Part shown: positions 8,785 to 15,836 of the stretch, in pieces
How the letters are laid out: every line of letters starts with the position of its first letter
Numbering within the stretch: position 1 is the stretch's first letter
Source: Flavobacteriales bacterium
Lineage (GTDB): Bacteria; Bacteroidota; Bacteroidia; Flavobacteriales_D; Sanyastnellaceae
Reading direction: 5' to 3'
Length of the DNA stretch: 64,000 nucleotides
NCBI GenBank assembly: GCA_016722445.1
Contig: JADKIZ010000024.1
Coordinates: 3,897-67,896, forward strand
Made by a program: the position numbers and the translations under genes
Notes under the pieces: model-generated
Told to the model about the DNA's origin: nothing
The model's input: only the letters and a program-made list of their open reading frames with translations
Database searches by the model: none

Positions 8785-9489
8785 ATGAGAATCGCTACTT
8801 GGAACATGCAGGGCGCCAATGGTCAAGATGTTGGATCAAAGTGGCAAACTGTTCGGAATATCATGAAAAATAAAAATGTCGATGCCTTTTGTTTGCAGGA
8901 ATGCGGAGCGTTGCCCTATGGTATCCAACCATTTGATTATTTTATCGAAGGACAAGTGAAGTTCAACGCATATCTGTGGGAAACGGAACGATCAGCAAAG
9001 TTGCTACTCCACTATGATTGGGATGACGGGAGTAATCGCTGTAATCTTGCTATTGTAGCAAAGCCACCTTCAAGAATATATAACAGTTTTATTGTCTTTC
9101 ACCCTAGCATGCCACATAGACCGGTTATTGGGGTCAAAATAGATGGTTTCCCCAGGGTTTTTTGTATACATGCCATGAGTGGACATGGAAATGATGTAAA
9201 AGGATTGTTGGAAGTAATTGGGTGGCGATTTTTTGGTAAAAACTGGATAGTGGCTGGAGATTTTAACAGGGAACCTAGGGCAATTCGATTCCCTGACTAT
9301 CCTGCTTCGGACATGACCATTAACCCCCCAAGTTCTGCAACTCATAACTCTGGTAGGAAACTTGATTTTTTCATAAACAATTTTGAAGCGTCCACACATG
9401 ACTTGTACTTCGGGGAAATGGCTGATGTGATAGCTCCGGCCAATCTGCCTTCCGATCATCGAATTGTTATTATGGAATATTTCATATAG
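8785..9489 (+). CDS. CdtB-like nuclease (DNase I / endonuclease-exonuclease-phosphatase superfamily)
   Basis: 234 residues starting MRIATWNMQGANGQDV with no signal peptide. The superfamily motifs are in order: WNMQGA, the metal-binding Glu in FCLQECG (residue about 40), SNRCNLAIVA, FCIHAMSG, GDFNREP (catalytic Asp/Asn) and LPSDHRIV (catalytic Asp-His). The combination of WNMQG with SKWQTVRNI and NLAIV is closer to cytolethal distending toxin subunit B than to exonuclease III. CdtB normally enters eukaryotic nuclei and cuts DNA. No cdtA/cdtC-like lectin subunit is nearby. The gene is 54 bases after the GH18 lipoprotein and is followed by an ART-like gene. The lack of a leader suggests non-Sec delivery or intracellular use. 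Confidence 0.7.
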   Translation: MRIATWNMQGANGQDVGSKWQTVRNIMKNKNVDAFCLQECGALPYGIQPFDYFIEGQVKFNAYLWETERSAKLLLHYDWDDGSNRCNLAIVAKPPSRIYNSFIVFHPSMPHRPVIGVKIDGFPRVFCIHAMSGHGNDVKGLLEVIGWRFFGKNWIVAGDFNREPRAIRFPDYPASDMTINPPSSATHNSGRKLDFFINNFEASTHDLYFGEMADVIAPANLPSDHRIVIMEYFI

Positions 9490-9610
9490 GTAGTGTTAAG
9501 CAGGACACAAAAAGGTATGCAAAAAGTGATCTCTGCACTCAGGTTAAGCTTTGTGTTTTGAAAAGTTCTGTATTCTTACTTCATTCATCAGGTATTTTAA
9601 ACATGTCTCA

Positions 9611-10192
9611 ATGAAAATTACATCTCTAGATGACAGTGGCATTGTCAAGTTCTATCACGCCGATAGAGAAAAAGCGCGATTAAACAATAACGGTATTCTA
9701 TTAGCAGCCAATAGCTCATCTCGAGGCGACTGGGCTGGGTTTTACGCAAGTCAGGAATTCCCGACAGTTTGTGGTTATGCAATAAACTATCTCAATCTTA
9801 ATACAAAACGTATTTTGTATTTTATCTATGAATTACATTTTATAAATACTAACGTGCAAGTGATTGACTTAACTGATCAACCTGAATATGCTGATGGTAA
9901 TATTCCTGAAAAAGTGAAGACGAGTTGGTTAAAAAGGGAATTAGAGGATAGACAAATCATCAAGGTGTGGCTGGAAGGCGGTCTAATGGCCACATTAGGG
10001 CAGCACAGCATCAAGTACATTTTGAAATGTCCTTTAACCATCGAACATGGAGAAATATCCCAAACAGAAATCATTATTCCATGGCAAATTCTTGCGGATA
10101 ATTATATTCGGCTAATCGCAATGTCAGCTTATAATGACACCATGGATGATTATTATGAAAAAATGAGAAGAGGATTCCCTTTGTCCTTATAA
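9611..10192 (+). CDS. Possible ADP-ribosyltransferase-fold protein
   Basis: I place the start at ATG 9611 (MKITSLDDSGIVKFYHADRE), giving 193 residues; an upstream ATG in frame at 9551 would add 20. The layout is suggestive of H-Y-E/D-type ART toxins: VKFYHADREKARL near the N-terminus (His), then GDWAGFYASQEFPTVCGYA (Tyr in a GFY-x-S block followed by a helix and YA), and near the C-terminus QTEIIIPWQILADNYI, where a catalytic Glu is often followed by hydrophobic residues. No leader peptide is present. It follows the CdtB-like gene by 121 bases and converges on the RING protein with a 6-base overlap. This is motif-level inference; an unrelated fold is possible. Confidence 0.35.
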   Translation: MKITSLDDSGIVKFYHADREKARLNNNGILLAANSSSRGDWAGFYASQEFPTVCGYAINYLNLNTKRILYFIYELHFINTNVQVIDLTDQPEYADGNIPEKVKTSWLKRELEDRQIIKVWLEGGLMATLGQHSIKYILKCPLTIEHGEISQTEIIIPWQILADNYIRLIAMSAYNDTMDDYYEKMRRGFPLSL

Positions 10193-10435
10193 CATCATTG
10201 TATTACTGATGTCCGTTACAATTGTCGAATTAATTGCGGCTTTACAAACGGGACAGGTGGCACTCATAGAATTTATGTGTTGTTCAAGACAAGCCGCATG
10301 CATTGGATAGCTCGATAATCGCCCATGATGACATGCTAACTCATAAAAGCTATCATTGAGAATATGTTTAGTATCGGGCCAGTTTGAAAGGCATATACAG
10401 CACTCTGTAATGCCATCATTGTTTATTGCTGCCAT
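10187..10435 (-). CDS. Small RING/RINGv-type zinc finger protein
   Basis: 82 residues on the minus strand, almost entirely a zinc-binding module: C12-x2-C15-x19-C35-x-H37-x8-H46-x2-C49-x11-C61-x2-C64. The second half reads HAACLEQHINSMSATCPVC, the typical H-x2-C...CP-x-C end of RING fingers. Spacing after C35 resembles RING-CH (RINGv), with His in place of the fourth ligand. RING domains bind ubiquitin-conjugating enzymes; they are eukaryotic in origin and rare in bacteria, where known cases are effectors or parts of conflict systems. Its 3' end overlaps the ART-like gene tail to tail. No leader or other domain is present. Function in ubiquitin transfer is inference. Confidence 0.7.
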   Translation of the reverse strand: MAAINNDGITECCICLSNWPDTKHILNDSFYELACHHGRLSSYPMHAACLEQHINSMSATCPVCKAAINSTIVTDISNTMML

Positions 10436-10831
10436 AGGTATTTATTTTGGTTTATTTCGGTTATCAGTGATAGGATCATGAGGTTATTTGTGGTGATAGG
10501 GTCTAAAATCCTAGAAAATTTACGTTTGATAGTTTAACTTGAATCCTATTGAACGATTATCATAAATTCTTAGCAAAGAAACCAATATTGATGCTTGCGA
10601 TATCAAATTATCCAGCAAGTACTTATTTTCACCTCTAAGTCGTTGAATGTTCTCAGAATATTCAATACACGGATAAGTATGAAATGTTGTATTCAAGTGA
10701 GATATTTTTGATTAGCGGTTTATTGCTTTGATACTATTCCCTTCAAATGTAAAGTATTTTTCATTTCATGTGATTAATTGTGTTTCGCAAAGACGTTTTT
10801 CCAATCTACTTTTGAAATCAATTCTATGCAT
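10436..10831. other. AT-rich intergenic region, nothing recognised
   Basis: About 400 bases upstream of the RING gene without a convincing frame on either strand. I see no clear TAnnTTTG promoter for the RING gene. Confidence 0.4.
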
Positions 10832-11095
10832 TGGGAAATTCATGGTCTTCATTAAGACCATCCCGCCCCTCAACCCTTAATCTTCAACACCACATTCCCG
10901 GAATTATTCGGATGGACATAGTGATTCAATCGACGATTCTTCCATGTAGGATGCGATCGATAACAGAAGATTTCGGTGGTAACGAGTTCAGTAACTAATG
11001 GACATCATCTACATTGATCGTCGGGATGTGTTATGAAGTGTTGTTGGAAGTTGGTGAAAGGGATTTTGCGAGTGCGGCAGGGATGGCGAAGAAGG
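10832..11095. pseudogene. Chimeric gene fossil: pieces of the 3067-4625 gene and of the 12873 oxidoreductase
   Basis: 10832-10858 resembles 4352-4378. 10862-11037 aligns in order with the 3' end of the MDR oxidoreductase and its downstream flank (12867-13050), at roughly 80 percent identity with several gaps. It even includes the last codons and the stop, read on the minus strand as NVVLKIKG rather than NVVLKIRG. 11037-11095 resembles 4530-4600 (the TGTTATGAAGTGTTGTTGGA block). So remnants of two unrelated genes, both present elsewhere in this window, are interleaved. None of it is open. It looks like a decayed product of local duplication and recombination. Confidence 0.6.
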
Positions 11096-11199
11096 TCAGT
11101 GTAGTAGTTCGATTGAAAGAGCGTAACTCTTTGCCTCAGTATAGCGGAGCGTAACCTTCCGATTGAATCAGGACGGGCAATGGACTCATAGAGTTTAGA

Positions 11200-11217
11200 C
11201 ACCACGGTTGCGTGGTG
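11200..11217. terminator. Hairpin just past the stop of the 11227 gene
   Basis: CACCACG and CGTGGTG (7-bp stem, 4-base loop) lie about 10 bases after the TAG at 11227-11229 when read on the minus strand. There is no U-run, so a terminator role is only likely from position. Confidence 0.35.
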
Positions 11218-11226
11218 CTAAGTATC

Positions 11227-11594
11227 CTAAGTTTTTTGTATGATAATCTGAAAAGCTTTGGCGCTGTTTCCATTCATTGTCATTACTTCAATTGTGGAAT
11301 TTTCCATTATCTCAAATCGATTAATTAATTCCGCAATCCATTCTTTTGTATGGTGCCTGAATGTTGCGCCTTCGGGTAAAGTAAAGGTTCCGGGAAATTA
11401 TTTTGGTCGCCATCCAAATACTCTTACGATTTTACTTCTGAAAGTCGTCTTGAAGATAATAGTCACAATGAAATTATTCCCTTCGTTTTAATTTGGAAAA
11501 CAATGTGCTTATGAGTTTTCTCTGCTCGGTTTTGAGGGATACAGGTTAGGCTAAAGCAAACAGTAAAAAAAACAATCAACTGAATTATTTTCAA
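11227..11594 (-). pseudogene. Small secreted protein, broken, unknown function
   Basis: Reading the minus strand from TTG at 11594 gives a hydrophobic leader (LKIIQLIVFFTVCFSLTC) with a lipobox-like end. After one missing base near 11491 there follows a beta-rich stretch (NFIVTIIFKTTF) up to GWRPK, then a TAA near 11405, then TFTLPEGATFRHHTKEWIAE to a TAG at 11227. The pieces make sense together as a lipoprotein of about 120 residues. The TTG start overlaps the TGA of the upstream glutaredoxin-like gene (TTGA), suggesting translational coupling in the original operon. Family not recognised. Either a pseudogene or sequence errors. Confidence 0.4.
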
Positions 11595-11988
11595 TAGGAA
11601 AGTCTCGATATCATTAAATGAAATATTGTCTGGATACCGTTTTGATGTCCTCGATTGATTAATTCTTTTGAAGTATCAAAACCAGTTATGTTTTTAAAAT
11701 TACATTCAGTCAGCTCTTTAACAAGTCGACAGTAACCACAACCGGGAGTCCAACAATTTTGTCGGACGAAACATATTTGGCGAAAGCAGCTTGGGATTTA
11801 TTGGGTGTGTAAATGTCTTTGACTGCGCGACCCTGTCCCAATATATTGTTTGATTGTCGATGTCCATTTTTGTCTTTATGAATTTTGTTCCGCGATTGAT
11901 TATTAAGATTGACATTGAATATACTCGCAAGCCTTATTGAATTTTCAATGGATAAATATAGCGGGTGATTAATTTTTACTTTGGTCAT
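11591..11988 (-). pseudogene. Glutaredoxin-like protein, frameshifted
   Basis: The minus-strand frame from ATG 11988 (MTKVKINHPLYLSIE) runs to about SSDKIVG. After a one-base correction near 11743 it continues as TPGCGYCRLVKELTECNF and then GFDTSKELINRGHQNGIQTIF to TGA at 11591. The C-G-Y-C pair after TPG with the following RLVKEL helix is the redox-site layout of glutaredoxin-like thioredoxin folds. The uncorrected first frame instead reads on to LLKS and stops at 11710. The N-terminal 80 residues do not resemble a known domain. It is followed immediately by a small secreted protein gene. Confidence is limited by the broken frame. Confidence 0.4.
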
Positions 11989-12147
11989 TGAAAAGTTTTT
12001 TGAGATATGGATTTCTTCGAGGTAGTGAACAGATCACAACACTTGTTATGACGTTTTGAGGATTTGGTTGCGATTGGCTGTTTTCAAACACTGTAATTTT
12101 TCGGGAATTTTCAGATGAACAAGCCTGTGCTCTTGATTATTGCCATT

Positions 12148-12698
12148 TTAGTGTTTAATTACTTTTCCATTTTCAAGGGTCAAAATGATCTCTTCATAAT
12201 AGCCGCAACTATTGATGACGTATTTGGTAAGATTAATTGTATCTGATGAACTATCTTCTAAATTGAATATCAAGTCAATGTCATAATATTCACTATGGTG
12301 ATTGAATACACAATCAATGGTTTCGCCTTTCTTGAGGACATCAAACTTCGATTCTTTGCAGTTAGTGAAACATAAATCAGTTAAATCAAAAGTAGTCTTA
12401 TTTGTAAGCTTTAAGGTAAAGTAGCCAGGTAACTGAGATCTAGTTTATGCGCAGAAATAAATAATTGCCCAAAATTAAGAGCCAGAACACATAATAGTAG
12501 CCACATTCTTGAAATTGTCTTAGCTTTGAAATATGCCCAAGCTGTCAGTGTTAAACCAATCAGAATGACAATTGCGACTATAAATTCTGAAAATATCCAC
12601 AGTTCCATAATATATAACATAATCATCAAAGAATGTTCTGGCAGTAGAATGTTGTTACCGCAAGAACAATGAGAGAACCTACAATAAATTTTATCCAA
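12148..12698 (-). pseudogene. Small membrane protein with soluble C-terminal domain, frameshifted
   Basis: The first frame (12698 to 12411) carries two hydrophobic segments, about residues 33-56 (WIFSEFIVAIVILIGLTLTA) and 66-82. Near 12438 one base seems to be missing; the adjacent frame continues QLPGYFTLKLTNKTTFDL and goes on to TAA at 12148, a further 85 or so residues of clean beta-rich sequence ending ILTLENGKVIKH. The complete product would be about 183 residues anchored in the inner membrane. The true start may be one of the internal Met codons. No family recognised. It heads a small minus-strand gene series with the glutaredoxin-like and secreted genes. Confidence 0.45.
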
Positions 12699-12872
12699 GG
12701 ATGTCCGTTGATCTTAACTCTCGTCATTCGCGATGTTTATATAGTCAGACTGTGAAAATCCTCCTAGCCTGTTTGTTCTAATTATTCCCATGGCTCAGGT
12801 TTATTGTAGCATAACCTTCCGATTGCATTGTTTGGCAGCGCTGTGATAGACAATGGCATGTAAACCCCACCC

Positions 12873-13838
12873 TCAACCCCTAATCTTCAACACCACATTC
12901 CCGGTCTTTTGTCCGGATTGGACATATTGATACGCTTCAACGATTTCTTCCATGCGGTAGGAGCGATCGATAATGGGAGTGAATTTTCCGGTGGTAACGA
13001 GGTCGAGCAAATAATGGACATCATCTGCGTTGATCGTCGGGATGGGAAATAAAACACGCTTCTTGGAAAATAGGGGAGTGAGCAATGCGAGGTAAACATT
13101 CGCTCCGCGTTTGCCAAGTTCGGTTGAGACATAGATGCCTCTTTCCGTAAGCAACTTTTTACATATCGAAAAGGAACTTTTACCCACAGCATCGAAGATG
13201 AGGTGGTAGCGTTCTTCCGTCTGGGTGAAGTCCTGCGTTTGGTAGTCGACCACACGATCGGCTCCAAGTCTTTTGATCAAGTCGACATTTTTGGTGTTGC
13301 ACACTGCCGTTACACGAACGCCCATGCTTTTGAGCAGTTGCACTGCAGCGGAACCAATCGCCCCGGTAGCGCCATAGACCAAAGCATGCTGACCTGCTAC
13401 GATTTTCGCTGCGCGGATATCACACAAGGCATAATGCCCACCTTCTGTGATGCACGCTCCAACATCATAAGACAAATGATCGGGAAGAATGGCCATCGCC
13501 TGATCTTCGGAGATGATCATGTATTCTGCATGTCCGCCAAATGTTTTGTCGTTGAAACCAAATACTCGATCGCCAACTTTATATCGTGTGACCATCGAAC
13601 CAACAGACTCAATTTCTCCGGCGAACTCACTTCCCAGGACTTGATACTTCGGACGAAATAGTCCGCTCCAAAACCGCGATATGACATACTCCGCACTTCG
13701 AAATCCGGAATCAGTGCGATTGACAGTGGAGGAGTAGATCTTCACCAACACTTGGTTGGCCTGAGGTGTGGGCTTTTCTCTTTCTACCAAACGCGCCACT
13801 TCCGGCGGTCCGTAGTTTTCGTAGATGATGGCTTTCAT
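12873..13838 (-). CDS. NAD(P)-dependent oxidoreductase, zinc-less MDR / quinone reductase type
   Basis: 321 residues, intact. The N-terminal GroES-like domain (MKAIIYENYGPPEVARL, VLGSEFAGEIESVG, YKVGDRVFGF) is followed by the Rossmann fold with ALVYGATGAIGSAAVQLLKSMG (about residues 150-170), a cofactor-binding loop of the AxxGxxG type. The catalytic zinc Cys of true alcohol dehydrogenases is absent, so quinone/enone reduction with NADPH is the usual activity of this subgroup. The length is normal. Its 3' end has a decayed partial copy at 10862-11037. Neighbouring genes do not point to a pathway. Cytoplasmic. Confidence 0.85.
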   Translation of the reverse strand: MKAIIYENYGPPEVARLVEREKPTPQANQVLVKIYSSTVNRTDSGFRSAEYVISRFWSGLFRPKYQVLGSEFAGEIESVGSMVTRYKVGDRVFGFNDKTFGGHAEYMIISEDQAMAILPDHLSYDVGACITEGGHYALCDIRAAKIVAGQHALVYGATGAIGSAAVQLLKSMGVRVTAVCNTKNVDLIKRLGADRVVDYQTQDFTQTEERYHLIFDAVGKSSFSICKKLLTERGIYVSTELGKRGANVYLALLTPLFSKKRVLFPIPTINADDVHYLLDLVTTGKFTPIIDRSYRMEEIVEAYQYVQSGQKTGNVVLKIRG

Positions 13839-14251
13839 AGTGGATTGTTGCGCAATGAACGCGACAAATTTCTAACATATTCATTGAGTTTGAATCCGAT
13901 TAGTGGATATGTTCCCGTGATTTGGGGCTTTGTGCGATGGTGTGAGTTTAACACAAGGGTGTGGGTTTAGCGCCATGGCGCGGGTTTAGCGAAGCGTAAC
14001 CCGTGCCGCGGCTATTTGTGGCTTTTAGCCACGATCAAAAATGATAACAGAGGTCTTTGGCTACGAACAAAAATGACAATAATCCAAGACCTGAAATTTG
14101 AATACGTTTCTTCACCACCTTATTATGCCTTTTTGAAATAAGTGTATTCTACCCTAAACAACTGCAGTATTTCGATTTTTATCACATTATATATTCTGTT
14201 TTCAAATAATCCTTATTCAAAATTCGACTCCTGACTTTTCACTTTTACCTC
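13839..14251. other. Gap holding the left REP-like repeat of the RAYT element
   Basis: No gene is seen. Positions 13972-14045 form the left inverted repeat listed below, and 14050-14090 contains a further CTTTGGCTACGAACAAAAATGAC segment that resembles a degenerate second copy of its GTGGCTTTTAGCCACGATC part. The rest is AT-rich. Confidence 0.5.
13972..14045 (+). repeat. Left inverted repeat (REP-like) of the RAYT element
   Basis: The block CCATGGCGCGGGTTTAGCG through GTGGCTTTTAGCCACGATC is repeated in inverted orientation at 14862-14936 with about 90 percent identity. It contains an internal hairpin, GTGGCT-TTT-AGCCAC. Flanking palindromes with a Y1 transposase between them match the RAYT/REP arrangement. 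Confidence 0.75.
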
Positions 14252-14796
14252 ATGAGTGAGAAGTACAAAATCCGTGAGAGGTAGCCCTATTTTGTCACAT
14301 TCACTGTAGAATGCTGGATTGATGTATACGCAAGATGTATACCGTGAGATCTTCGTTGATAGTGTAAATTACTGTATCAAAAACAAGGGTCTTGTTGTGC
14401 ATGCATGGGTGTTGATGACCAATCATGCACATTTATTGATTAATAGTCGTGATATGAGATTGGAGTTTATCATACGCGATTTGAAACGACATACTTCAAA
14501 AGCGACAGTAAAAGCGATAGCGCAAAACGTACATGAAAGCCGTGATTGGATGATATACTTGTTTGGTAGATCTGGTGAATTCAATCCAATGAATGAACAA
14601 TTTCAGTTTGGCAGAACGGCTATCATCCGATCCATTGTTGGAAGAAAGAACTCAACAGAAGATAAAATATATCCATCAGAATCCAGTTCGAGCTGGTTTT
14701 GTAGAAAAGGAATTTGAATGGAAGTATGGAAGTGCTGCGCATTATGAGAATGGCAAAGGCATGGTAGATATTGAGCCCTTAGATGTGATGTTTTAG
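14252..14796 (+). pseudogene. REP-associated tyrosine transposase (RAYT, Y1 HUH), degenerate
   Basis: The gene begins at ATG 14252 (MSEKYKIRE), is interrupted by TAG at about 14282 and shifts frame near 14318 and 14600 and again near 14660. The mended reading gives PYFVTFTV, the HUH-containing block HAWVLMTNHAHLLI (His-x-His metal ligands) and the C-terminal KIKYIHQNPVRAGFVEKE, all typical of RAYT proteins of about 180 residues. Inverted REP-like repeats lie on both sides. RAYTs act on single-stranded hairpins and are usually stable single-copy genes. This copy is almost certainly inactive as read. Confidence 0.75.
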
Positions 14797-14861
14797 GAAG
14801 CTGCATTTTTTAGACAAGAGCGGCAATTCATTGATATTCTTGTCGTGACTAAAAGTCAATG

Positions 14862-14936
14862 TTGTCATTTTAGATCGCGGCTAAAAGCCACTAATAGCCG
14901 CGGCACTGGTTACCTTCGCTAAACCTGCGCCATGGA
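14862..14936 (-). repeat. Right inverted repeat (REP-like) of the RAYT element
   Basis: Inverted counterpart of 13972-14045. On the minus strand it reads CCATGGCGCAGGTTTAGCG, then TGCCGCGGCTATTAGTGG, then the hairpin arm CTTTTAGCCGCG. Diverged solo copies of the same block occur at about 18977-19016 and 19582-19620. Confidence 0.75.
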
Positions 14937-15040
14937 GGAGGTTCACCCTTACCGTTCATCCTTTTCTAAAGCACCTGATGGAATTCAAGTGTTGTTTATT
15001 GGGAAATACGATCATCTTCGCAAAAAATAAATTAGTCACC

Positions 15041-15781
15041 ATGAATAAACTCATCATCACGCTGGCCTTGTTGGTCACTTCATTCGGAATCTTTGGACAG
15101 TCGGCCGAGGAAATAATCAAACAAAGTATTGATGCTACCGGAGGTGCCAACTGGGAAAAAGTGAATTCCCTGAAATACTCAGCCAATCTGGAACAGGGCG
15201 GTATGAAAATTCCTTTGGAAGTGGTTGCCATGCGCGATGGTCGCACTTATACTAAAATCAATATTCAGGGAATGGAGATGATCCAAGGTGCATTTGATGG
15301 CAATGTATTGTGGAACACAAACTTCATGACGCAAAAGCCGGAGAAGGCTACTGCAGAAGATACCGAAAACACAAAGCGTTCGATCGGTGATTTTCCAACC
15401 GCTTTACACAACTATAAAAAAGCAGGTTACAAAGTTTCTACCGAAGGTGAAGAGACAGTAGACGGTGTTGTTTGTTATAAAATTAAAATGGAAAAGAAGC
15501 CGGTAATGGTCGATGGTGTTGAAGTTCCCAATATCGAATACTATTTCATCGATAAAGATACCAAAGCATTGATCATGATGGAATCTGAAATTACAAGCGG
15601 CGAAATGAAAGGTGTCATTGCGCAGTCTAAATTCAGCGACTACCAGGAAGTGAATGGTGTGTATATCTCCTTCTCACAAACCATGGGAATAAAGGATGGT
15701 GATTCACAAAGTCTAACCTTCGATAAAGTGGAAGTCAATCCGCAAATCGATGAAAATACTTTCTCCTACAAAGGCGAATAA
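15041..15781 (+). CDS. Secreted LolA-like (outer-membrane lipoprotein-sorting type) protein
   Basis: I choose ATG 15041 because it opens a clean signal peptide (MNKLIITLALLVTSFGIFGQ); the same frame is open upstream. The mature part of about 227 residues begins SAEEIIKQSIDATGGANWEKV, then alternates beta strands with motifs such as VVAMRDGRTYTKIN and a C-terminal block SKFSDYQEVNGVYISFSQ and FDKVEVNPQIDENTF. This arrangement is typical of the LolA-like half-barrel proteins annotated in Bacteroidota as outer-membrane lipoprotein-sorting proteins, which probably bind lipid or acyl chains in the periplasm. It is followed after 55 bases by a BNR-repeat protein on the same strand. Confidence 0.7.
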   Translation: MNKLIITLALLVTSFGIFGQSAEEIIKQSIDATGGANWEKVNSLKYSANLEQGGMKIPLEVVAMRDGRTYTKINIQGMEMIQGAFDGNVLWNTNFMTQKPEKATAEDTENTKRSIGDFPTALHNYKKAGYKVSTEGEETVDGVVCYKIKMEKKPVMVDGVEVPNIEYYFIDKDTKALIMMESEITSGEMKGVIAQSKFSDYQEVNGVYISFSQTMGIKDGDSQSLTFDKVEVNPQIDENTFSYKGE

Positions 15782-15836
15782 TTTTTAGCCTGAGTCATTC
15801 AGAGGTTTTTAGTTCTTACAAATTTTATTTTTTACC

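Noticed and set aside
9070..9459. Minus-strand open frame within the CdtB-like gene
   Set aside because: The plus-strand frame has all superfamily motifs in order; the antisense one has none.
8785..9489. Exonuclease III or sphingomyelinase identity for this gene
   Set aside because: The WNMQGA start with SKWQTVRNI and NLAIV, and the short distance between motifs, fit CdtB better; a genuine exonuclease III is at 23167.
11258..11491. Plus-strand 77-residue gene
   Set aside because: The minus strand gives a better protein over the same bases with a leader and a beta-rich body, although broken.
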